Position numbers and translations under genes: made by a program | Source: Chitinophagales bacterium 62-2 | Lineage (GTDB): Bacteria > Bacteroidota > Bacteroidia > Chitinophagales > Chitinophagaceae | Assembly: GCA_002050375.1 (NCBI GenBank) | Contig: MWYU01000752.1 | Location: 1 to 36,424 of the forward strand | Reading direction: 5' to 3' | Length of the DNA stretch: 36,424 nucleotides | Part shown: positions 29,701 through 36,424 of the stretch, piece by piece | Layout of the letters: every line of letters begins with the position of its first letter | Position numbering within the stretch: position 1 is the first letter of the stretch | The notes under the pieces: model-generated | Databases searched by the model: none | Told to the model about the DNA's origin: nothing | Seen by the model: the letters and a program-made list of their open reading frames with translations, nothing else

Positions 29701-30516
29701 CACAACTACAGCATAAAGTATAATGAAGAATTAGGGCGTTATAAGAGAGAAAAGTTCAACATTTCAATAGGTGATGAACTACCTGCGGGTGTATTGAAGC
29801 TTGCTAAAGTTTATATGGCTGTTAAGCGAAAACTTAAAGTGGGTGATAAAATGGCTGGACGTCATGGAAATAAAGGTATTGTTGCCAAGATCGTTCGTGC
29901 TGAAGATATGCCTTTCTTAGAAGATGGTACTCCTGTTGACATCGTTCTTAACCCGCTTGGTGTACCAAGTCGTATGAACCTTGGGCAGATATACGAAACT
30001 GTACTTGGCTGGGCGGGAGAAAAATTAGGTGTTCGTTTCGCAACTCCAATCTTTGACGGTGCTACTGTAGAAGAAATTGCAGAAAACATTGCAAAAGCAG
30101 GATTGCCTTTGTTCGGTCATACTTACTTATATGACGGCGAAACCGGCGAACGTTTTGAACAGAAAACTACCGTCGGTATCATCTACATTATTAAGTTACA
30201 CCATATGGTTGATGACAAGATGCACGCCCGTTCAATCGGACCATACAGCTTGATTACTCAACAACCTTTGGGGGGTAAAGCTCAATTTGGGGGCCAGAGA
30301 TTTGGGGAAATGGAGGTTTGGGCACTGGAAGCTTATGGTGCATCTAACATATTACAGGAGTTGTTGACTTTGAAATCGGATGATATTATTGGTCGTGCTA
30401 AGACTTACGAAGCAATCGTGAAAGGTGAAAATATTCCGAGAGCTGGTATACCTGAATCATTCAATGTACTTGTACATGAATTAAGAGGGTTAGGTCTTGA
30501 CCTGAAGTTTGAATAG
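26713..30516 (+). CDS. rpoB: DNA-directed RNA polymerase subunit beta
   Basis: [85 protein letters not shown]. Confidence 0.99.
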   Translation: MSSTKVQNRVSFGKSKNLSETPDLLDIQLQSFQDFFQLETTPDKRNVEGLFRVFKENFPITDTRNIFVLEFLDYFIDPPRYSIDECMERGLTYAVPLKAKLRLSCNDEEHVDFQTIVQDVFLGNIPYMTPRGTFVVNGAERVVVSQLHRSPGVFFGQSVHPNGTKIYSARVIPFKGAWMEFATDINNVMYAYIDRKKKFPVTTLLRSIGFETDKDILELFGMADEVKADKKELGKFLGKKLAARVLRTWVEDFVDEDTGEVVSIERNEVVMERDTVLDESAIETISEMDVKNVFIQKEEMSGDYSIIYNTLNKDTSNSELEAVQHIYRQLRGADAPDNETARGIIDKLFFSDKRYDLGEVGRYKINRKLGLNFPIEKKVLTKEDIIEIIKYLVRLTNSKAEIDDIDHLSNRRVRTVGEQLYAQFGVGLARMARTIRERMNVRDNEVFTPVDLINARTLSSVINSFFGTSQLSQFLDQTNPLSEITHKRRISALGPGGLSRERAGFEVRDVHYSHYGRLCTIETPEGPNIGLISTLCVHAKINDMGFIETPYHKVNNGKVDMKNLTFLSAEEEDLKKIAQASAPLNDNSEFAEDRVVSRETGDFPILDRTEVEYMDVAPNQIVGLSASLIPFLEHDDANRALMGSNMQRQAVPLIRPEVPIVGTGLEGKAARDARIQIHAEGDGVIEFVDAKEIHVRYTRNAEQKLVSFEEDLVVYKLTKFIKTNQATCINLRPSVKKGQVVKEGDFLTEGYATRDGELALGRNLKVAFMPWKGYNFEDAIVINEKVVREDWFTSVHIEEFELEVRDTKLGEEELTPDIPNVSEEATKDLDENGIIRIGAQIKEGDIIIGKITPKGESDPTPEEKLLRAIFGDKAGDAKDASLKAPSGTEGVVIDKKLFQRAKKDKNTKVREKALLEKIERVHEKNVADIMEVLLEKLQTLLKEKPSAGVSNNFGEVLIGKGSKFNQKNLSQIDYMNVNPLSWTGDAKVDDQINTLLHNYSIKYNEELGRYKREKFNISIGDELPAGVLKLAKVYMAVKRKLKVGDKMAGRHGNKGIVAKIVRAEDMPFLEDGTPVDIVLNPLGVPSRMNLGQIYETVLGWAGEKLGVRFATPIFDGATVEEIAENIAKAGLPLFGHTYLYDGETGERFEQKTTVGIIYIIKLHHMVDDKMHARSIGPYSLITQQPLGGKAQFGGQRFGEMEVWALEAYGASNILQELLTLKSDDIIGRAKTYEAIVKGENIPRAGIPESFNVLVHELRGLGLDLKFE

Positions 30517-30570
30517 GTCCAATGAAGATTTTCCTAATTAATAGGATTAAAGGGAAATCTTAGATTTATA

Positions 30571-30605
30571 AAAATTGGAAGTCGCGAATTGTGACTTCCA
30601 ATTTT
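30571..30605 (+). terminator. hairpin in the rpoB-rpoC gap (terminator, attenuator or processing site)
   Basis: Perfect 13-bp stem AAAATTGGAAGTC / GACTTCCAATTTT, 9-nt loop; followed by CAATTAATC, so only a weak U-tract. Confidence 0.55.
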
Positions 30606-30728
30606 CAATTAATCTCTTCTAAGTTTTTTCGATCCTAAAAGCACAAATAGCTGAAGTAAGTTACACAACGATGTTGGGAAGCGAACTAACTAAGGCTGAT
30701 TAAAAAAATTAATTCGTAATTACGATAT

Positions 30729-33700
30729 ATGGCAATGAATAAAAGAGATAACCGTCCAAGGCCAACGTTTTCTAAGATCACGATCGGTTTGGCGTCTCCC
30801 GATAGCATTCTTGAAAAAAGCTTCGGTGAAGTTTTAAAGCCTGAGACAATTAACTATCGTACGTACAAGCCTGAAAGAGATGGTTTGTTCTGCGAAAGGA
30901 TTTTTGGTCCGGTAAAGGATTATGAATGTGCCTGCGGGAAGTATAAGCGTATCCGTTACAAGGGTATTGTTTGTGATCGTTGTGGTGTTGAAGTTACTGA
31001 AAAGAAAGTACGTCGTGAAAGAATGGGGCACATCAAGTTAGTGGTTCCGGTTGTTCACATTTGGTACTTTAAATCTCTCCCTAACAAGATTGGTTATTTG
31101 TTGGGTATGAGCTCTAAGAAATTAGAGACGATTGTTTATTATGAGCGTTTTGTAGTAATTCAATCTGGTATCCGTGCTGATAAAGGTCAGAACTTCGGTG
31201 ATCTTTTAACTGAGGAAGAGTACTTAGATATTCTTGATGCTTTACCCAAAGACAACCAATATCTTCCTGACGAAGATCCAAATAAGTTTGTTGCAAAAAT
31301 GGGTGCTGAAGCAGTTCATGATCTGTTGCAAAGAATTGACCTGGATCAACTGTCATTTGATTTACGTAATGCTGCAGCACATGAAACTTCACAACAACGT
31401 AAAGCTGATGCTTTAAAACGTTTAAGTGTTGTTGAAAGTTTTCGTGATGCAAACACTCGTATCACTAACCGTCCCGAGTGGATGGTAATGCAATATATTC
31501 CCGTTATTCCGCCTGAACTTCGTCCGTTAGTTCCTTTAGATGGTGGTCGTTTCGCGTCGTCTGATTTGAATGACCTTTATCGTCGGGTAATTATCCGTAA
31601 CAACCGTTTAAAGCGTTTGTTAGAGATCAAAGCGCCGGAGGTAATCTTACGTAACGAGAAGAGGATGTTGCAGGAAGCTATTGATAGCTTGTTTGATAAC
31701 TCAAGAAAATCAAACGCTGTTAAAGCTGAAGGTGGACGTGCTTTGAAATCTCTTTCTGATGTATTGAAGGGTAAGCAAGGCCGTTTCCGTCAGAACCTGC
31801 TTGGTAAGCGTGTTGACTATTCCGGTCGTTCGGTTATCGTTGTAGGTCCTGAAATGAAAATGCATGAGTGCGGTCTTCCAAAAGATATGGCTGCGGAACT
31901 TTTCAAACCATTCATTATTCGTAAGCTAATTGAAAGAGGTATCGTAAAAACGGTGAAATCTGCTAAGAAATTAGTGGATAAGAAAGAAGCAGTTGTTTGG
32001 GATATTCTTGAAAACATTTTGAAAGGTCACCCGATAATGCTAAACCGTGCCCCAACATTGCACCGTTTATCAATCCAGGCTTTTCAACCTAAATTAATTG
32101 AAGGAAAGGCTATACAGTTACACCCATTGGTAACAACAGCCTTCAACGCTGACTTTGATGGTGACCAGATGGCTGTTCACGTTCCGTTAAGTCACGCTGC
32201 TATCCTTGAAGCACAATTGCTGATGTTGTCTTCTCATAACATTTTGAACCCGCAGAACGGTACACCTATCACTCTTCCTTCACAGGACATGGTATTAGGT
32301 CTGTACTATATAACTAAGGGTAAAAAGAGTACTGAAGAGGTTAAAGTAAAAGGTGAAGGCAAAGCGTTCTATTCAATGGATGAAGTGCTGATCGCTTACA
32401 ACGAAAAACAAGTTGACCTTCATGCTCACATTAAAGTGAAAACTTTAGTTAGAAATGAGAAAGGCGAACTATATCAAAAATTAATAGAGACTACTGTCGG
32501 GCGGGTATTATTTAACCAATTCGTTCCGAAAGAAGTTGGTTACATCAATGCATTATTAACTAAGAAAAGCCTTCGCGAAATTATTGGCGATATTATTAAG
32601 ATTACTAACGTTCCTAAGACTGCTAAGTTCCTTGATGATATCAAGACACTTGGTTTCCGTATGGCGTTTAAGGGAGGACTATCATTTAATATTAATGACC
32701 TTATTATTCCGGAAATCAAAAATCAGCTTCTGGCGAACGCTAAAACTGAAGTAGAAGAAGTTTGGGATAATTACAATATGGGTCTTATTACCAATAACGA
32801 GCGTTATAACCAGATCATTGATATTTGGTCTCGTGTAGATACCCGTATTACTGAAACTTTGATCCGTGAAATGGCAACAGATAAACAGGGTTTCAACTCT
32901 GTGTACATGATGCTTGATTCGGGAGCGAGGGGAAGTAAACAACAGGTTAAACAATTGGCTGGTATCCGGGGTCTTATGGCTAAACCGCGTAAGAGTGGTA
33001 GTACCGGTTCTGAAATTATTGAGAACCCGATCCTTTCGAACTTTAAAGGTGGTTTGAACGTATTGGATTACTTTATCTCTACGCACGGTGCACGTAAAGG
33101 TCTTGCGGATACAGCGTTAAAAACAGCGGATGCAGGTTATCTTACCCGTCGTTTAGTTGATGTTGCCCAAGACGTTGTAATTACTGAAGAAGATTGTGGT
33201 ACACTTCGTGGTATTGCTACAACAGCGCTAAAAGATAACGAGGATGTAGTTGAACCATTGTTCGATAGAATTCTTGGTCGTACATCTTTACATAATGTTC
33301 TAAATCCTGTCAATGACGAAATGCTTGTTGAAGCAGGACAGCAAATAGATGAGGACATTGCAAAGGGTATCGATGATGCCGGTATTGAAACTGTTGAAAT
33401 TCGTTCAGTGCTTACTTGTGAAGCTAAACGTGGTGTATGTGTAAGGTGTTATGGTAAAAACCTTGCAACCGGTTATACTGCACAACGTGGTGATGCTGTA
33501 GGTATTATTGCTGCACAGTCGATAGGAGAACCAGGTACCCAGTTAACACTCCGTACTTTCCACGTAGGTGGTGTGGCAGGGTCAGCTTCTGTAGAAAGTA
33601 CATTAAATGCTAAGTTTGATGGCACAATACAGTTTGACGGTTTAAGAACTGTTGAAACGGTAAACAATGAAGGTGATAAAGTAAAAGTTGTTATTGGTCG

Positions 33701-35027
33701 TACTGGTGAGGTTAGGATTATGGATGTAAAGAACGACAGGTTATTAATTACTAACAACGTTCCTTACGGTGCAACCCTTTTGGTAAAGGATGGACAGAAA
33801 GTAACCAAAGGCGAATCAATTTGTTCATGGGATCCATTCAACAATGTCGTTGTTGCGGAAATTGCTGGTTCTATTAAGTTTGAAAACATTCTTGATGGTA
33901 TCACCTTCCGTGAGGAAGCGGATGAACAAACGGGTCACCGCGAAAAAGTGGTTATCGAAACAAAAGATAAAACAAAAATACCTGCACTTATTGTTGAGGG
34001 TGCTAAAGAAACAAAACTATATAACCTTCCTGTAGGCAGCCACATCGTTTTAGATGAAGGCGAAGAAGTAAAACAAGGGCAGGTGTTGGTGAAAATTCCA
34101 AGGGTATTAGGTAAGTTGAGAGATATTACGGGTGGTCTTCCCCGTGTAACTGAATTATTTGAAGCAAGAAATCCAAGCAATCCTGCAGTGGTTTCTGAGA
34201 TTGATGGCGTAGTGAGCTTTGGTAACATTAAGCGTGGTAACCGCGAGATTATCGTAGAAGCAAGAGATGGTGTTGTAAAAAAATATTTAGTGCCGCTTAC
34301 CCGCCAGATACTTGCACAGGATGGCGACTTTGTAAAAGCCGGAACATCTCTCTCTGATGGTTCCACTGCACCTGCAGATATTCTTGCTATCCGCGGTCCT
34401 TTCGCAGTACAGGAATATGTGGTAAATGAAATTCAGGAAGTGTACCGTTTGCAGGGTGTACGAATCAATGATAAGCATATCGAAGTAATCGTTCGCCAGA
34501 TGATGAAGAAAGTTGAGATCCAGGATCCGGGAGATACAAGGTTCCTTGAAGGTGATACTGTTGACCGTATTGAATTTAACGACGAAAACGATTACATCTA
34601 TGATAAAAAAGTTGTAGTTGACTCAGGTGAAAGTACTAAACTGAAGGCTGGCCAAATTGTTAGCCTGAGAGATGTGAGAGAAGAAAATTCTATTCTTCGA
34701 CGCAGCGACAGAAAGTTAGTTGAATCCAGAGATGCTGAATCTGCTACTTCTTCTCCGTTGTTGCTTGGTATTACTAAAGCCTCCCTGGGTGTACAAAGCT
34801 GGATATCTGCCGCCTCTTTCCAGGAAACCACCAAGGTATTAAGTTCTGCAGCAATTATGGGTAAAACCGATGATATGCTTGGATTGAAAGAGAATGTAAT
34901 TACCGGACACGCAATACCTGCGGGTACAGGTTTGAGAGAGTTTGAAAACATGATCGTAGGTAGCAAAGAAGAATACGAACTGCTGGCTACCGCACGTGAG
35001 GCAATGAATTTTGATGATGATGAATAA
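30729..35027 (+). CDS. rpoC: DNA-directed RNA polymerase subunit beta'
   Basis: Zn-binding [23 protein letters not shown], catalytic [37 protein letters not shown]. Confidence 0.99.
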   Translation: MAMNKRDNRPRPTFSKITIGLASPDSILEKSFGEVLKPETINYRTYKPERDGLFCERIFGPVKDYECACGKYKRIRYKGIVCDRCGVEVTEKKVRRERMGHIKLVVPVVHIWYFKSLPNKIGYLLGMSSKKLETIVYYERFVVIQSGIRADKGQNFGDLLTEEEYLDILDALPKDNQYLPDEDPNKFVAKMGAEAVHDLLQRIDLDQLSFDLRNAAAHETSQQRKADALKRLSVVESFRDANTRITNRPEWMVMQYIPVIPPELRPLVPLDGGRFASSDLNDLYRRVIIRNNRLKRLLEIKAPEVILRNEKRMLQEAIDSLFDNSRKSNAVKAEGGRALKSLSDVLKGKQGRFRQNLLGKRVDYSGRSVIVVGPEMKMHECGLPKDMAAELFKPFIIRKLIERGIVKTVKSAKKLVDKKEAVVWDILENILKGHPIMLNRAPTLHRLSIQAFQPKLIEGKAIQLHPLVTTAFNADFDGDQMAVHVPLSHAAILEAQLLMLSSHNILNPQNGTPITLPSQDMVLGLYYITKGKKSTEEVKVKGEGKAFYSMDEVLIAYNEKQVDLHAHIKVKTLVRNEKGELYQKLIETTVGRVLFNQFVPKEVGYINALLTKKSLREIIGDIIKITNVPKTAKFLDDIKTLGFRMAFKGGLSFNINDLIIPEIKNQLLANAKTEVEEVWDNYNMGLITNNERYNQIIDIWSRVDTRITETLIREMATDKQGFNSVYMMLDSGARGSKQQVKQLAGIRGLMAKPRKSGSTGSEIIENPILSNFKGGLNVLDYFISTHGARKGLADTALKTADAGYLTRRLVDVAQDVVITEEDCGTLRGIATTALKDNEDVVEPLFDRILGRTSLHNVLNPVNDEMLVEAGQQIDEDIAKGIDDAGIETVEIRSVLTCEAKRGVCVRCYGKNLATGYTAQRGDAVGIIAAQSIGEPGTQLTLRTFHVGGVAGSASVESTLNAKFDGTIQFDGLRTVETVNNEGDKVKVVIGRTGEVRIMDVKNDRLLITNNVPYGATLLVKDGQKVTKGESICSWDPFNNVVVAEIAGSIKFENILDGITFREEADEQTGHREKVVIETKDKTKIPALIVEGAKETKLYNLPVGSHIVLDEGEEVKQGQVLVKIPRVLGKLRDITGGLPRVTELFEARNPSNPAVVSEIDGVVSFGNIKRGNREIIVEARDGVVKKYLVPLTRQILAQDGDFVKAGTSLSDGSTAPADILAIRGPFAVQEYVVNEIQEVYRLQGVRINDKHIEVIVRQMMKKVEIQDPGDTRFLEGDTVDRIEFNDENDYIYDKKVVVDSGESTKLKAGQIVSLRDVREENSILRRSDRKLVESRDAESATSSPLLLGITKASLGVQSWISAASFQETTKVLSSAAIMGKTDDMLGLKENVITGHAIPAGTGLREFENMIVGSKEEYELLATAREAMNFDDDE

Positions 35028-35075
35028 TGATCGGGGATTTTAAGGATTGAAACGATTTGATGGATTATTATAACT

Positions 35076-35105
35076 AAGCAGGAAGTGAAAGCTTCCTGCT
35101 TTTTT
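35076..35105 (+). terminator. Rho-independent terminator after rpoC
   Basis: AAGCAGGAAG-TGAAAG-CTTCCTGCTT followed by TTTT. Confidence 0.88.
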
Positions 35106-35131
35106 GTACGTACGTAAATACTAAAGAACAC

Positions 35132-35159
35132 AAAAAAGCAGGAACGATAATTCCTGCTT
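35132..35159 (-). terminator. Rho-independent terminator for the minus-strand operon
   Basis: On the minus strand: AAGCAGGAA-TTATCG-TTCCTGCTT followed by TTTT. Confidence 0.85.
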
Positions 35160-35181
35160 AATTTGATATATTAAAACTCAC

Positions 35182-35616
35182 TTATTCCACGGTAAGGTAT
35201 TGCGCATAAGCATATCCTTCTTCACCATTATTTGTTCTTACGAGCCACCACTGATCGCTTGTTTGGCTTACTACAGTAACTGTTGAGTTATGTGCTGCTT
35301 TACCAACAATCGGCTGATCGGTTCCAGGTCCTTTTCTAATGTTTAAGTTTGAAGAATCGGTTGACACTCTTGCTGTTGATCCGGCTGCATTTGCAGAGAC
35401 GTCTATGTTCATAATTAAATCTCCCGACCTGAAGTCAGGGTCAATGCTATTGTAAGTATTCCACAAGCTATCTTTTACCTGTCCGTTTGGAGCCTCACCA
35501 TCTATATATAATACATTCGCCTGTTCTCTAACCTGTAGGTTTGTTACCCCTGACGTTTTAGCCGCATTTATAAGCTGGCTATATTTACTTTGTAAACCCG
35601 TACCTGCCTGTTCCAT
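35182..35616 (-). CDS. BON-like N-terminal region + SH3b (bacterial SH3) domain protein
   Basis: SNLNIRKGPGTDQPIVGKAAHNSTVTVVSQTSDQWWLVRTNNGEEGYAYAQYLTV is a typical SH3_3; the preceding region VTNLQVREQANVLYIDGEAPNGQVKDSLWNTYNSIDPDF resembles BON. Confidence 0.8.
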   Translation of the reverse strand: MEQAGTGLQSKYSQLINAAKTSGVTNLQVREQANVLYIDGEAPNGQVKDSLWNTYNSIDPDFRSGDLIMNIDVSANAAGSTARVSTDSSNLNIRKGPGTDQPIVGKAAHNSTVTVVSQTSDQWWLVRTNNGEEGYAYAQYLTVE

Positions 35617-35617
35617 A

Positions 35618-35956
35618 TTAATTAAGTTTTAAATTGTTATTAATTTTTTTAGGACTTAAAGAATTAAGCCTCTGCATTAAATCCGGTAATTTGCTGCGTT
35701 GCAGGCTTCCGGTTAGTGTTATTTCTCCGTTGTTTACTGTTGCGGTAACTCCGGGGTAATCTTTGGTTGCATCTGCAATACCGGTTCTTAAAGCATCGTC
35801 TCCCGATACTTCAACAGGGGCCGGAGCAGGTGCTGTAGTTGTGGGAACTGTAGTATCATCTGTTGCATCTTTCGTTTTGCTTTTGCAGGAAGTAATCGAA
35901 ATACCTGTGGTTAGCAATAGAGCAATAACTACACTTCTAAATTTTAGATGTTTCAT
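35618..35956 (-). CDS. BON-domain lipoprotein
   Basis: MKHLKFRSVVIALLLTTGISITSCKSK lipobox; DALRTGIADATKDYPGVTATVNNGEITLTGSLQRSKLPDLMQRLNSLSPKKINNNLKL. Start 35956 preferred over 36076. Confidence 0.85.
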   Translation of the reverse strand: MKHLKFRSVVIALLLTTGISITSCKSKTKDATDDTTVPTTTAPAPAPVEVSGDDALRTGIADATKDYPGVTATVNNGEITLTGSLQRSKLPDLMQRLNSLSPKKINNNLKLN

Positions 35957-35972
35957 GTTGTTGTTTTTGACG

Positions 35973-36362
35973 TTAATAATTGTTGTTAGTTCGAGCTGGT
36001 GTGGAGTAATTTGTTTGACTGGGGGGAGCAAGAAAGTAAGTGAGTAAACTGCCGGCAACAGCCATGATGCAAGCAAGTATAATAGCTGTTGTAAACGATC
36101 TTACTTCAAAACCTGAAAAAAATTTATCGGCGATTTTTATTACTATAGCCATAACAATTAGCCTGACAAAAAAAGATAATAATCCAAGGGTGAGTAAATT
36201 TAGAGGCAGCCGCAATAAAAAGCCTATTGTAGCGTTTAAAATACCGATAACAAGCGCTACCCCAACAGCGGTCCCGAAACTTTTAATTTTTACGGAAGGC
36301 ATTATTTTAGCTGCTAATAATAAAACGCCGGCGTTTAAAAGCAACTGTAATATCCAGTTCAT
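35973..36362 (-). CDS. phage-holin-family (YvlD-like, PF04020-type) membrane protein
   Basis: Four hydrophobic segments with VKIKSFGTAVGVALVIGILNATIGFLLRLPLNLLTLGLLSFFVRLIVMAIVIKIAD, typical of this family. Confidence 0.85.
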   Translation of the reverse strand: MNWILQLLLNAGVLLLAAKIMPSVKIKSFGTAVGVALVIGILNATIGFLLRLPLNLLTLGLLSFFVRLIVMAIVIKIADKFFSGFEVRSFTTAIILACIMAVAGSLLTYFLAPPSQTNYSTPARTNNNY

Positions 36363-36424
36363 AAAGTATTTTTTGGAGTTAAATAATTACGTTAGACTAT
36401 TACATCTCAAGCAGTGTTGTGCAT

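Noticed and set aside
34598-35131. 177-aa minus-strand ORF at the end of rpoC
   Set aside because: Antisense to conserved rpoC, Ser-rich, and its start runs across the rpoC terminator.

Overview
The window looks like chromosomal DNA from a Bacteroidota genome, probably Chitinophagaceae-like (inferred from protein style, TTG-N19-TAnnTTTG promoters and the type of intergenic repeats). Left part: the 3' end of dabA (DUF2309/UPF0753) plus an NuoL-like dabB, a CorC/HlyC-type CNNM-CBS protein, a two-domain LigD (ligase-polymerase), a TlpA-like thioredoxin protein, a YVTN beta-propeller/phosphoesterase fusion, a FabH-like ketoacyl synthase, aroK, DUF423, ftsK, a LolA-like protein, a PepP-like aminopeptidase, pssA and a small lipoprotein. 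Right part: the conserved information-processing block tRNA-Thr-Tyr-Gly-Thr, tuf, tRNA-Trp, secE, nusG, (DUF4920 gene), rplK, rplA, rplJ, rplL, rpoB, rpoC. It ends with a minus-strand set of a YvlD-type holin-family membrane protein, a BON lipoprotein and a BON-like/SH3b protein. I do not see a clear novel multi-gene system. The observations most worth a second look are: (i) an un-annotated DUF5615 (PIN-like toxin) pseudogene with an amber codon at an expected Trp, touching the aroK start; (ii) a nested inverted-repeat structure in the rplA-rplJ gap that covers the rplJ start codon; (iii) repeat-derived hairpins and separate promoters/terminators splitting the ribosomal/RNA polymerase block; (iv) an intergenic-repeat-like insertion read in frame in the LigD linker. 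All domain names come from reading the protein sequences. No database search was run.
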